Part shown: positions 1-11,449 of the stretch, piece by piece
How positions within the stretch are numbered: position 1 is the stretch's first letter
Layout of the letters: every line of letters begins with the position of its first letter
Assembly (NCBI RefSeq): GCF_042242105.1
Contig: NC_092033.1
Span: 1,606,908 to 1,670,907 of the forward strand
DNA: 64,000 nucleotides
Reading direction: 5' to 3'
Source of the DNA: Pempheris klunzingeri
Lineage: Eukaryota > Chordata > Actinopteri > Acropomatiformes > Pempheridae
Program-made: the position numbers and the translations under genes
Notes under the pieces: model-generated
The model's database searches: none
Told to the model about the DNA's origin: nothing
The model's input: only the letters and a program-made list of their open reading frames with translations

Positions 1-19
1 ACAGATGGGATGGAGGCAG

Positions 20-195
20 CAGCAGACCAGCAGCTCCTGTGTCCTGTTCTCTAAAATCCCTGTTTTAGTGAATGTAGTCTGGTGTGTGTGCTGTTTGTGG
101 TTAAACCAAAAGGATCTTCCAGGTCTCTCTCTGTAGGGATCCTTTCCATGATGCTGTCACACACTTAAAATAACACTCTGAGCCTGTCAGTGGAT
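20..195 (+). repeat. Fold-back MITE family, partial copy 1
   Basis: This copy carries the family core: CTGTTTTAGTGAATGTAG, then GGTTAAACCAAAAGGATC, then the block ending GCCTGTCAGTGGATC. The same blocks recur at about a dozen further places in the window on both strands. It lies upstream of the terminal exon at 246, probably in its last intron. Confidence 0.8.
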
Positions 196-245
196 CCTCT
201 TGTCCTCCAATTTAAGCTATATGATTCCTCTGGTGTCCTCCACAG

Positions 246-354
246 GCCCTGGGTCAGCAGCTACTTCAGGAAGTTCCCCATGCACATCTACTGCCTTCCT
301 GTCCAGGCGGCCAATCACAGAGGCCGGAGGCGCGGCCTGAAGAACAGGAAATGA
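246..354 (+). CDS. Terminal coding exon of an unidentified upstream gene (partial)
   Basis: A pyrimidine-rich stretch ending CCTCCACAG at 245 is followed by an open frame of 35 codons (first full codon 247) that stops at TGA 352-354. The peptide starts PWVSSYFRKFP and ends in a basic tail, RGRRRGLKNRK. An AATAAA lies 109 bases past the stop, so acceptor, stop and poly(A) signal occur in the right order for a last exon on the + strand. The intron before it holds a fold-back MITE copy. I do not recognise the protein. The call rests on gene structure only; a chance open frame of this length is possible. Confidence 0.42.
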
Positions 355-462
355 TGGAAACATCTTTTATTTTTGCTGTTTTTTACCTTAAAAAAACACC
401 TGTAGTTACCTCCCACCTCCTTTGTTTCGTACGTACATCAGACACCAAACACCAAACCTTGA

Positions 463-468
463 AATAAA
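463..468 (+). terminator. Poly(A) signal AATAAA for the unidentified upstream gene
   Basis: A canonical AATAAA hexamer (CTTGAAATAAACGG) stands 109 bases downstream of the TGA at 352. It supports the 246-354 exon being the gene's 3' end. Confidence 0.4.
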
Positions 469-1640
469 CGGATTTGACGCCATTTTTACGTGATCATGTG
501 ACTCCGAAGGGATCTGGAGTCCATAGAAACAGACAGCGATGGGTTTTGTAGTTCATTGACCCAATAAAACTATATTCCTCTGAATTCTGAGACAGTGAGA
601 ACAAATGTAATTGTTGCTGCGATGAACCAGAAACTTTAATGCATTTATTTCGTCATTTTATACATTCTGTTACTTTCTGGACTCGAGTGACAGACTTCAC
701 ATAGATTTAAGGCTAAAAGTGTCATGTACATATTTTGATTCATTCAACTAATTAATCAGTTCTGTGAAGGTACATTTCATATTCATACTGGATTTTTATG
801 TGAATTTAAAGAAAAGATCGAGACACTAAAACCTGTGAACAATGAAAGAAAACTGTGAAATTATGTGATGAGAAATAATACAATTTTATTTATTCCAATT
901 ACTCTTTTTCCTTTTATTATTATTAGTATTATTTTGTTGATTTGTTTCTGCATTGTTTGTATATTTTAATGTTTTTAATAAAGATTTAAAATAAAGAAAA
1001 ATAAATCTTCAGTTTTAAACTCTTATCTTACGGCTAAACTGATGCTCAAAGCGTAGAGCACTGTACGTTTGTTTTGCTGTATTACTGAATATAATAAAAT
1101 ATATAATTTAATTAACTATTAAAATTACAAATTAGCAATAATTATTATTGTTTGTGTTTGTTTGTTTGTTTGTAGTGTCCCTGTTTGCTGAGATCCTTGT
1201 ATCTTTAAAAAAAATCTACTTTTCATGAGAAAAACAGCCTGTTTTCAGATTAATGGCGACGTATTTTGCTGCTAGAAGTGTAAAGAAGTATGAAAACAAA
1301 ATAATAATAATAATAATAATAATAAATTTTATTTTTAGGGCGCCTTTCAAAGCTCACAAGGTCGCCGTACAGAATACAAATAAAACATATAATATAATAG
1401 AAACATACAATATAATAACACTAAAGCAAAACACTAAAGTTAAGTGTAAATACCTCCAAATTGTGCTTGAGTACAGTGCTCGAGTAAATGTACTCAGTAG
1501 CTCTCAGTTAAGCAAAATATTTTGTACTGAAGTGACTCTTTCATGGTTTAGAGGCACCAAAAATCAGATGAAGGCCTGTTTTTCAACAGGTGATGGCAGC
1601 AGTGTGTCTTCCGTGATCTCCCGTGAACGCAGCATTACGT
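469..1640. other. Intergenic, AT-rich, between the unidentified gene and CCT2
   Basis: I see no gene here. The stretch is AT-rich with many short A and T runs, a TTTG tract near 1150-1172, an (AAT)n tract at 1301-1325 and a LINE-like tail at 1325-1420. The motif AGTACAGTGCTCGAGTAAA near 1470 resembles the dispersed 'AGTAAAAGTAC' repeat found elsewhere in the window. Confidence 0.6.
1301..1420. repeat. (AAT)n followed by LINE-like 3' tail
   Basis: An (ATA)n run leads into ATTTTTAGGGCGCCTTTCAAAG and then a degenerate AT-rich tail. The 'TTTTATTTTTAGGGCGCCTTTCAA' type of block is a common dispersed sequence of fish genomes, usually taken as a non-LTR retrotransposon 3' end. Family assignment is from memory. 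Confidence 0.45.
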
Positions 1641-1642
1641 TT

Positions 1643-1657
1643 TTACGTAATACGTCA
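1643..1657 (+). promoter_or_regulatory. CRE/ATF-like motifs upstream of CCT2
   Basis: TTACGTAA (1643-1650) is followed at once by TACGTCA (1651-1657), 62 bases before the CCT2 start codon. These match ATF/CREB-type half sites and lie where a housekeeping core promoter is expected. No TATA box is obvious. Role is inferred from position and motif only. Confidence 0.35.
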
Positions 1658-1718
1658 CTCCCCTGCCCAGCCCTTCTTCTGTGTGCGTGAACGTCTGCAG
1701 CCCAAAACCACAGGCATC

Positions 1719-4700
1719 ATGGTGAGCTTCAACACCGATTTACTCTCTTTTAAAACCAGAGGAAACATTCAGAGTGCTGCGCTTCACCTCCCTAAATGAA
1801 GCCAAACTCACGGAGACTCCGCGAAAGACGCCACAGAGCGTCTGTGTTATTCGTAGCGTCCGCTTAGCTTCCTGCTAGCTAGCGGTGCTAACCGGCGTGT
1901 AAGCACATGGACGCTATGAAAGCGCTAACGGCTAAGCTAACATCTAAAAAAAGTGGTTTTATAATACTTCATAATGTCCAGTGAGGCTGTCGGGTCTGCC
2001 TCAGCTAATGAAACATTAGCTGTTATCTTTTTACAGGTGTATTTGATGGAGTTTTCCCGTTACTCTTGCTCTCAGTTAGCCTGTTAGCATGCTAGGTTAG
2101 CTTGTCAGTAGGGCTTTGTGGCTGTCAAGGAAAACCAGCGATTACCGACATTTATTAATGAATAACTGAAAATAAGCGAGTACAATGTGTGAGAGGAACA
2201 ACGGATAACTTGTGCTGCTAGTTAACTTCGCTCGCTGCTGCAGCTGTCAGTCGTTTTTAATGGTTTTTAGTGTTTTTTTTAATGATTTGGTTTAAAGCTT
2301 CTAGCGGTTTCCAGGATGATGGACAGACCGCTACTGCTGCTTTCAGGGCTGCTCGGAATATAGAGCTCCGTCCACACCTAAAATGTGTTCCAGTCGCGCA
2401 CACAGCCCCTAGTCACTAGACGTGTTGTGTTTTACTGTAGATCCGTTAATGGTTATGTAATAAGTCATCTTTGGTTATCGCTTTATTCATCACTTTTTAA
2501 AATAAAATGTCAAATGTCTCTGCTTCCGTCTCCTTCAGGTTGAATATTTGCTGGTTTTCTTTGTCTCCTGTGGTTGTAAACTTTATTTAACCTTATTTTT
2601 GGACACAAGACATTTGTAGGCGTCACCTTTGACTCTGAACTACAACAGATAATTAATTATTGCTGCTTGCAGATTAAAGTATTTTGCTGTCACATCAGTC
2701 AGGATCAGCGAGGGCAGTAACATGAAATAAATGTTCAACACCTCCAGAATTAACATAATGTTCAACATCTCTGCAAAAAGAATTCACCATAATAACCTCA
2801 ATGAAGGGAGGACTCATCGTGTTTGTTGCAGCAGCTCAAAGTTTTATCTCTTTAGGTAATTTTTTAACTAAAAAATGTTTTCATGAAAAAAAGTTTTAGT
2901 CTGAAAAACAGATTGACAAACTAACAGTTACTAATGAAGTGACTTGTGGTTTCAGCATCACTTGTACTGAGATAAGGGCCCAGAAAACGGTGTAGGACGT
3001 CCGTACTTATTGGAAACAGCCTGAAAACTAAAGTTTATTCCTCCATCAGAGACGTCTCGTGTGTTGTCGTGAGTTCGTCTGTAATTCTCGGCTGATTTGT
3101 CGCCGTCTCCCTGCAGGCGTCCTTATCGATGGCCCCGGTCAACATCTTCAGGCACGGAGCTGATGAAGAGAAAGCTGAAACTGCACGACTGGTCGGTTTG
3201 ATCCTCTGAGCTTTCTTGTTTTGGTTAGAACTCTCAGAAGATGAGGAACTTAATTTAACTTTATTCTCTCTGTGCGTGTTTTCTCTGCAGTCGTCCTTCG
3301 TTGGCGCCATCGCCATCGGAGATCTGGTGAAGAGCACTCTGGGTCCCAAGGGGATGGTGGGTCCTTGTTAGCCACTAGAGATGATCCTTGTTTTATGTTT
3401 TGAATTCAGCTGCGATCAAACATGATTTTTGTGTTTTTGAGAAAGAAAAGTAACAAAAATAAGCTGAAAATATCTGCAAATTTCTCCTCCTCAGGACAAA
3501 ATCCTGCTTGGTGGAGGGAAAGGCGGCACAGTGACGGTGACCAACGATGGCGCGACCATCCTGAAGGCCATCGGCGTCGACAACCCCGCCGCCAAAGTCC
3601 TGGTTGGTGAGTGAAGCCGCCGAACGCCTGCTGTTCAAAGAGAAACGAGTTTGCTGTTTGTTTAAAGGGTGAAACGACAGCAGAGAAAGTTCTCCTCAAA
3701 AATAAACACAGGAATTGTAAATCGTAAAGTTAAATTGTCTAGATTCACTCTGAGAACAAAGTCTAATAAATAATATAATATAATAATAATAATAAAGAAA
3801 GAATTTGAAGTTGCTGATAAATGTCGGTGTTTGTTTCCAGACATGTCGAAGGTGCAGGACGATGAAGTCGGAGACGGGACGACCTCCGTCACCGTGCTCG
3901 CTGCAGAGCTGCTGCGGGTAAAACACGCTCGTTCTTATATTAGAAAACAAATCAGAGGGCTTTAAATTGTCACGTGACCTTGCCGCCGCTCACCGCTGCG
4001 TTTTAACCGTCGCTCTTGGTGTCGCAGGAGGCCGAGCTTCTGATCGCCAAGAAGATTCACCCACAGACCATCATCTCCGGCTGGAGGAAGGCGACTCAGG
4101 TGGCCAGAGACGCCCTGAAGGAGGCTGCTGTCGACCACAGGTGAGTCTGAGGCTGCTGGGTAACGTTAGCGTCTCCGGGCTGCAGCGCTGACGGTGTTTG
4201 TTAGCTGCTGCTTCTTTGGTTTTTCTTTTTGCAAGTTTAATTTTTGCATTTTCTTCTGTTATCCCTGAAAACATATTTGTAAGTACATTTTTGTGGACTT
4301 TGATTTGTTGTTTCTGAGCTGCAAACTAAATGATGGGACTTAACTGTAATGAAACACTGCAGGTACTGAAGCCCACGTTTCTCCTGCTGGTTGAGGAGGA
4401 TGTTGACCTTGTTCGGTAGTTTGAGCCTAAAGGTGTGAATGTTCATATAAATCAGGGCTGTAACTAACAATGTAATTGTAATTTGCATTTCATCGGTTGG
4501 AAATGGGTCCATGGGTCACCAAGTGGAACCACCTCCATGAAATCACACTCATTTTCAAATATCTGCCGACTGAGACGCATCATTGAGCGTCAACAATATT
4601 TAGATTTACAAGAAAGAACGTTCGCCTTCTTAACAACGCTTCAAAATAACGCCTGGAAGAGTGCACCTGGCCGTCGGGGGTGAGGCTCAGACTTGAGTTA

Positions 4701-5701
4701 CACTTTAACACTAATAATAAATGTGGAGGAGAGGGGAACCATCCTCACCTTTCCAGTGTGGTTGGAGCCTCCAGATTCTCCTGAAATCGGCAAAAGAAAT
4801 CGATGTACTTGTTTTTTTTTGAAGCAGAGAATCTAAGATGGCAGCCATGTGTGAGACCGCGTAGCTTCACTTCCATTACCATAAAGTTTAAATGAAGATT
4901 AGACTGACTGAGTGAAATCTGACAACAGACCCTCAGTTTAAAAGGAGCTGGATTCTATCGTCTGATGTTTGAACTACAGGTTGTACGTCCATGTTTTCTG
5001 TCTGCTCGTCGTAAGAAGCTGATTTTAACAGTTAAATGCTCGAATGAGACGCTCGAGGTGACAAATATGAGCCGGGACACATTGAGGAGGAGTTGCCGGT
5101 GCCGGTGCATTCTGGGCCGCAGAGACGGCCCAGTTTCAGGAGAAGAGCAACTCCTCGGCGGCGGGAAGCTTCTTTATTAATGCCTCTCCGTCTCCATAGC
5201 AACGACTCGGCTCGTTTCCAGGAGGACATGCTGAACATCGCCCGCACCACGCTGTCCTCCAAGCTGCTGACTCACCACAAAGATCACTTCTCCAAGCTGG
5301 CCGTGGACGCCGTCATGAGGCTGAAGGGCTCCGGCAACCTGGAGGCCATCCACGTCATCAAGAAGCTGGGGGGCAGCCTCACCGACTCCTACCTGGACGA
5401 AGGTGAGGGCGCGTGATGTCACAACCACCCTGGCCAATCCTCCTAATCTGATTGGCTGCTGGAAACATCACCCGTGTGTGTGTGTGTGTGTGTGTGTGCG
5501 CTTCGTCCAGGTTTCCTGTTGGACAAGAAGATCGGCGTGAACCAACCCAAGAGGATGGAGAACGTTAATATCCTGATCGCCAACACCGGCATGGACACCG
5601 ACAAGATCAAGGTACACACACACACACACACACACACACCATGTAGCATGCTTACCTGAGTACTTATCATTAGTGTGTTAACTGTGTGTTAACTGTGTGT
5701 T

Positions 5702-5732
<31 letters not shown>

Positions 5733-5868
5733 CTCGTCAGATCTTTGGCTCCAGGGTTCGTGTGGACTCGACAGCGAAGGTCGCAGAGATCGAACTCGCA
5801 GAGAAAGAAAAGATGAAGGAAAAGGTCGACCGAATCCTGAAACATGGAATCAACTGCTTCATCAACAG

Positions 5869-5922
<54 letters not shown>

Positions 5923-6834
5923 GAGGAAGTAGTACACAGATCCTATCAAAGTAAAAGTCCTCATGTTGCAGTTAAATGCTTCCTGTCATATCAGACTGCA
6001 TTAATGTGCATCATGTTACATTTTACTGCTGTAGACGTGTGAGGTTTATATCCTGTGGGGTAGTTTAATCTACAGCAATGCATCATGGGAAGTAAGATAC
6101 ACGGGAACGATGCGTATCAGGATATTGTAAATCCAATGAAGAGTTTTTACAATATGAAGTCGTCACTGTTTGTCCCTCTGATGATATTAAACAGATGTTT
6201 TTCTGTTGTTGCATCACAAAGTCAAATTGTTGGTTAGTTTAAGCTGCAGCAATGCATCATGGTCCACAAGCTCGTCGTGTGTGTGTGTGTGTGTGTAGTG
6301 TTTATGTACACTTTGTTACTGTTTTTATTTTCCCCCTGATCGCCTCGTCTTCCCCTCCTGCAGACAGCTGATCTATAACTATCCAGAGCAGCTGTTTGCT
6401 CAGGCTGGTGTCATGGCCATCGAGCACGCCGACTTCGCCGGCGTCGAACGTCTCGCTCTGGTCACTGGTACGCGCACACACACACACACACACACAGGCA
6501 TGTTATTTATACGTAGGTTTATGTTGAAAAGAAGATATTTTGTGTTTAATGTGTTTAATAATGTTTAACACTACCAAGTAGTTCTGGTGCCTAAAATGAA
6601 CCAAACAGTAACTGATGACTGAAATATATAAGTTACCTGCATTTACAATGAAGTCACAGGATTTGTTCGTCTTCTGCATCAACAGTTTTTATGTTTTCAC
6701 AGCTAAAAAATAGTTTTGGTACAACTGGAGTGACAAACATCTTAAATCTGTAATTTTGTGCTTTTATATTAATTTTTTTTTTAGTTTCAGTTTAATGTAA
6801 CTTCAGACTGAACACAGGCTTCATAAGTGTGTGT

Positions 6835-6877
<43 letters not shown>

Positions 6878-7299
6878 ATCAGGAGGAGAGATCACCTCCA
6901 CCTTCGACCACCCTGAGCTGGTGAAACTTGGCCACTGTAAGGTGATTGAGGAGGTGATGATCGGAGAGGACACACTCATCCACTTCTCTGGAGTCGCCAT
7001 GGGTACGGACACACACACTAACACACAGCTGGCTGATGTGGTTGGTACCAGTGGATGCTGGGGGGGCAAGATGGCATTACAACCTTTCTACCACCTCCCT
7101 GCTTCTGTAGTTACTGCTCTCTGGCTCTCAGTTTGACCTTTGACACCCCCCCCCCCCCCCCCCCCCTCAGGTGAGGCGTGCACCGTCGTCCTGCGAGGAG
7201 CGACTCAGCAGATCCTGGACGAGGCCGAGCGCTCGCTGCACGACGCTCTGTGTGTGTTGGCTCAGACCGTGAAGGAGCCACGCACCGTCTACGGAGGAG

Positions 7300-7356
<57 letters not shown>

Positions 7357-9732
7357 GCCGTCATTCACAGCCTGTGTGATGTCATAGTGAAGGAGGAGGA
7401 CGGCTCACTTTAACCCTATGTTGTGTCTCCGCCGCCGCCAGGCTGCTCCGAGATGCTGATGGCCAAGGTGGTGACCGATCTGGCCAATAGGACGCCAGGA
7501 AAGCAGGCGGTCGCCATGGAGTCGTTCGCCAAGGCTCTGAGGATGGTACGCTGCCGCCTGTCTGCTTTGTTCTTAAAGGATTATACTGTAATTTCATTAT
7601 TTTGTGTGTGTGAGCCCTTCTTGTAGTCTTATGTCTTGCATGTGGCCTTTTATTGACGGTAAATGAGACGACTCACATCACAATAATCTCAGTAATATTG
7701 ATAACTTTGCTTTAGTCATCAGTCACACAGATACTCAGAGCTTAAATCTCTTAAATCTTTTAGTTTTGTTAAATGTTTCTCTCCGTTTTCTCCTCCAGCT
7801 GCCGACCACCATCGCTGACAACGCCGGCTACGACAGCGCCGACCTGGTGGCTCAGCTGAGAGCCGCACATCAAGAGAACAAGACCACTTTTGGACTGAGT
7901 GAGTGAACACAAGGGGAAGTGTTTCTATCTATCCGTATTCTGGTGACTGGTAGGGAGTGAAAGTGTTGGAACTGGTCCAGTAGATCACCTCAGCCAGCAG
8001 CCACCAAACAGGCTGCAATGGCTGCACCTGATCACAGTAGGTCCACTAAAAGAGCTTGTTTGATCCACTGACAGGCTCAGAGTGTTATTCTAAGTGTGTG
8101 ACAGCATCATGGAAAGGATCCCTACAGAGAGAGACCTGGAAGATCCTTTTGGTTTAACCACAAACAGCACACACACCAGACTACATTCACTAAAACAGGG
8201 ATTTTACAAAATAGTTGCTGGTCAAATGATGTCTTGATCAGTTATGTTTGTTTATGTTATTGTGTGACTTTGTTGTTATAAAGGGTCAGTTCAGATTCAT
8301 TCTTAACCTTTTTTAAAAACACCAAAGTCACACAATATCACAAACAAACTAACAGACACTGTCAGCAGTAGACCAGCAGCTCCTGTGTTCTGTGAGCTAA
8401 AATCCCTGTTTTAGTGAATGTAGTCTGGTGTGTGTGTGCAGTAAGCAGGAGCTGCTGCCTCCATCTGTTAGTGTGTTAGTGTGACTTTGGTGTTTTAAAG
8501 GGTTAGTTCAGATGCAGCAAAATATTTGTCTACCACACGATGACACAAACCAGCCAATCAAGGCAACGGTGAGATGAAACTCTGAATCTGAGATTAAAAT
8601 CATATATTTCTGAGAAAAAAGTCACACATTTAAGAGACAAAAGCTGAATATTCTCTGAGATTATGAAGTGTGACATTTGCTCGGAAATTTAAGTCTCAAA
8701 TTTACCTGGAAAAAAACCTGGAAAACTTTTTTGTGTCTCTTCAAAGCCACCAGACTCCATTGATAAAAACATTAATTTTACCTCACAGACCACAGGAGGT
8801 GTTGGTCAGATCGCTCTCTGCACACACACAGTGCAGGTTGCAGCCTGTTTCTCGGCTCCCAGCTGAGGTGATCTACTGGAGAAACCAGGGCCCAGGTTTA
8901 AAAACACCGGATTTCCCCTAAAAAAACTCACAAAAATGTTCTTAAGATCTTAAAATGACTGCAGTTTAAATGAAAGAGGCCACATTCCCAGAGAAAGCTG
9001 CTCTTCCTCTGCACTGATGGGACGATGTGACACAGTTTGCAGCCACAGTCTCACCTGTTGCGTCACATGCTGCGTCCTGTGTTGTTTCCAGCACCAGACG
9101 GATCTTAAAATGTTCGATTCTGTTTACATGTTTCCTGCAGACATGTCTGAGGGCACGGTGGGCGACATGTCGGAGCTCGGGGTCACGGAGTCCTTCCAGG
9201 TGAAGCGTCAGGTGCTGCTGAGCGCCTCCGAAGCCGCTGAGATGATCCTGAGAGTGGACAACATCATCAAAGCTGCGCCCAGGTGGGTTTTATCTGTGTC
9301 ATCTCTGACCAGAACGGGGTCGTGTTACCTTTAATGTTAGAAATGTCATTCAGTCTGAATGCTGTAAGTTTCTGCTGTAGCTGTTCGGACCTTTAATACA
9401 CATGGACGCCGTGAACGTCCACGAGAAAGACTTGGAAATGATTAAAACATTAAATGTTAATGTGAATATAGAAGAAGAGCAATAATCAATCATTAAGTTA
9501 TTAATTACTTGCATTAAATATAAAGCAAAACGTATTTAAATGTAGATATGTGTAATAGTAACGTGTGTTTAGAGATAAAAACCTCATTGTTTGGTGTTTT
9601 AGCCTGTTTTTATTTTCCTCCCATTAGAAGTTTGTTAGCCGACCAGCTAACGTGGATCATTACAGTGTTTATTGACCATTATTGTCGTCTTGTTTTTGTA
9701 GGAAGAGAGTTCCCGACCATCACCCGTGCTAG
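1719..9732 (+). CDS. cct2: T-complex protein 1 subunit beta (CCT2), complete, 16 coding exons
   Basis: CCT2 is one of the eight paralogous subunits of the cytosolic TRiC/CCT chaperonin, which folds actin, tubulin and WD-repeat proteins with ATP. Exons: 1719-1721, 3117-3191, 3291-3356, 3495-3606, 3841-3917, 4028-4140, 5200-5402, 5511-5611, 5741-5868, 6364-6467, 6883-7002, 7171-7299, 7442-7545, 7799-7898, 9141-9282, 9702-9732. All junctions are GT-AG and in phase, and the join is 535 codons plus stop, equal to human CCT2. Exon 1 contributes only the ATG. Group II chaperonin motifs are present: GPKGMDK at 44-50, NDGATI at 65-70, GDGTTS at 96-101, and the C-terminus ends KRVPDHHPC. No residue looks damaged. 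Introns 8 and 10 start with (AC)n and end with (GT)n, which is unusual. Identification is very secure. Confidence 0.97.
5612..5740 (+). repeat. CCT2 intron 8: (AC)n at the donor, (GT)n at the acceptor
   Basis: This 129-base intron opens GT followed by (AC)n to about 5639 and closes with (TG)n from about 5705 to 5732, just before CTCGTCAG. Between them lies a 13-base unit (TGTGTGTTAACTG) repeated about three times. The two dinucleotide tracts are complementary in the transcript and could pair, holding the two exons close together. Confidence 0.9.
5869..6363 (+). repeat. CCT2 intron 9: (CA)n plus dispersed teleost repeat
   Basis: The donor runs straight into (CA)n to about 5919. A dispersed repeat follows (about 5938-6270) with blocks such as AAAGTAAAAGTCCTCATG and two copies of CAGCAATGCATCATGG, at about 6073 and 6247. 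A (GT)n tract at about 6278-6297 lies some 65 bases before the acceptor, so AC and GT tracts are again both present. Confidence 0.75.
6468..6882 (+). repeat. CCT2 intron 10: (CA)n at donor and (GT)n at acceptor
   Basis: The intron begins GTACGCG followed by (CA)n to 6495 and ends with (GT)n over about 6824-6875, separated from the acceptor only by GAGATC. The acceptor has no normal polypyrimidine tract. The two tracts are complementary in RNA. Confidence 0.88.
7146..7166 (+). repeat. Run of 21 C before the exon 12 acceptor of CCT2
   Basis: Twenty-one consecutive cytosines followed by TCAG form the polypyrimidine tract of the exon 12 acceptor. Homopolymer C runs of this length are rare at splice sites and easily mis-sequenced, so the length is approximate. 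Confidence 0.85.
7300..7354 (+). repeat. (CA)n starting at the donor of CCT2 intron 12
   Basis: The donor of intron 12 is the first dinucleotide of a tract of about 27 CA units. The 3' end of this short intron has no GT partner and instead uses CCGCCGCCAG as acceptor. Confidence 0.9.
7970..8600. repeat. Fold-back MITE family, copy 2 (CCT2 intron 14)
   Basis: The left half reads as the reverse complement of the family core (GATCCACTGACAGGCTC at about 8063, then CTACAGAGAGAGACCTGG at about 8122) and continues through the A-rich centre. The forward arm (CCCTGTTTTAGTGAATG) reappears near 8404. From about 8120 to 8440 it is closely similar to the reverse complement of about 39,220-39,530. Confidence 0.85.
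8738..8925. repeat. Fold-back MITE family, fragment
   Basis: It begins with the arm GCCACCAGACTCCATTGA and ends with GGGCCCAGGTTTAAAAACAC, the terminal block of the family, here read outward. It lies just upstream of CCT2 exon 15. Confidence 0.75.
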
Positions 9733-10136
9733 AGGAAGAGGAGGATGAAGATGACGAACGGGGAGGGATCAGTTTTGTTATTTATCACCTCTGTGTAGCT
9801 CAAGTTAAAGAGACGCTCCGCTTTTTTTCTGTCCTCTGTTAAACTCTCACTGTGGAAGCACTGACCAGGCTAGCTGGCTAACGCTAGCTTACCATCCTAC
9901 GCGGCTAACTTCGGTGGCTCTGCTAATGCTAGCAAGACAAAGGCTAATCATTTTGTAGCTGATCTCGATAGAAAAGCTGGTGTGAAGCTAACGTAAAACT
10001 TTGGTCAGCACAGTTTGTGACACTAGCGTTAGCCGAGGCCGCAGCACTCGCTGGAAGCTGGTTATGCTAACGTTAGCCGGTTGGTGCCGACTCCGCTTAG
10101 AACGTACATTTGGACGTTGTTTGTTTTGTTTACTGA

Positions 10137-10142
10137 AATAAA
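10137..10142 (+). terminator. cct2: Poly(A) signal of CCT2
   Basis: AATAAA occurs about 405 bases after the CCT2 stop codon and is the first canonical signal downstream. The 3' UTR in between contains several GCTAGC/GCTAACG-rich stretches (9870-10080). Confidence 0.6.
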
Positions 10143-10384
10143 TGAACCAATCCTCATCAGTAGATTTGTTCACTGTCTTTGTCTCTTCTGAAGTGTTTTC
10201 TAACTCGAAGTTCAGATAATTAAGGAATTATGTCAGCAGCAAGCAGGAAGTACTCAGGATCTTCGCTAAAGTAAAAGTACTTCTACTACAGTCAAAATAC
10301 TCGATCCTGCACTGAAAAGTTTACATTAGTAAAAGTGCACAGAAGTATAATCAGAAAAACGAACAGCCGGTATATATAACTCTC

Positions 10385-10800
10385 TTTAAAGCCACCAGAC
10401 TCCATTCACAAAAATAGTAATTTAACATGAATGTTGCAAGTAGTTGATGGTTAGTTTTTTTTGTGTTATTGTGTAACTTTTTCATTTTTTTAAAAGGTTA
10501 TTTCAGATTCAACACAATATTTGTGCTGCACACTAACACAAACTAACTGATCAAGGCAAGGTTTGAGTCCAGTGACTCCCATATTCTGGAGGGTAAATCC
10601 CTGTTTTAGTGAATGTAGTCTGGTGTGTGCTGTTTGTGGTTAAACCAAAAGGATCTTCCAGGTCTCTCTCTGTAGGGATCCTTTCCATGATGCTGTCACA
10701 CACTTAGAATAACACTCTGAGCCTGTCAGTGGATCAAACAAGCTCTTTTAGTGGACCTACTGTGATCAGGAGCCCCAGAGGTCCAAGTTTAAAAATACAA
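10385..10800 (+). repeat. Fold-back MITE family, copy 3
   Basis: This copy starts with the arm AAAGCCACCAGACTCCATT, passes through a GTGTTATTGTG centre and the AAAGGATCTTCCAGG core at about 10,648, and ends near GTCCAAGTTTAAAAATAC. Order and sequence match the copies at 46,245 and 50,880. Confidence 0.85.
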
Positions 10801-11449
10801 GTAGTGGAGCAGAAGTGTCCCTGTGACTGTTGTACTGTTATATTCCATCATTAGATTATTATGGAGGAAAAGCAGGATTTTACTGTTGGAGCTCAGACTG
10901 GAGCTCATGATGATTTTCTCCATCAACATAGTGAGAAATGGGCTCACAATGAGCCAAACCAACAGTCCAAACTTCAAAATTATTAGAAACACGTTGAAAT
11001 CATTAAAATCTAAAGCAGCAAATCTTCACATCTGAGAATCTGGAACCAGGAAATGTTTTTATGTGGAAGTGACTCAGTTGCTGATTAGTTCTGAATCAGT
11101 CGTTTCAGCTCTATTTGTACATTTTCATCTGTTTTGTGCAGAAATCAAGTGAAAAGTTCCAGCATTGATTGGTTTTTGGCTCCGTGTGCTTCATCAGGTC
11201 AGAGTGACTGAGACCTGGTGGTGTGGACACACTGAAGTTACCCAACGAGGCCAAACAGACAGTAGATGTTCAGTAGTTTACTGTTTTATTCACTCATTTA
11301 GATAAAACAGTGAGAGGTTTTAAGTTCTGACCTTGAAAATAACTTCACAATCGTAACTTCAGGTTTTACTACATCATCTCGTGGCCTTCAGAAAGTAACT
11401 AAGTACTTTTATTCATGTACTTAAGGATAGTTTCATGTTTCTACTCCAC

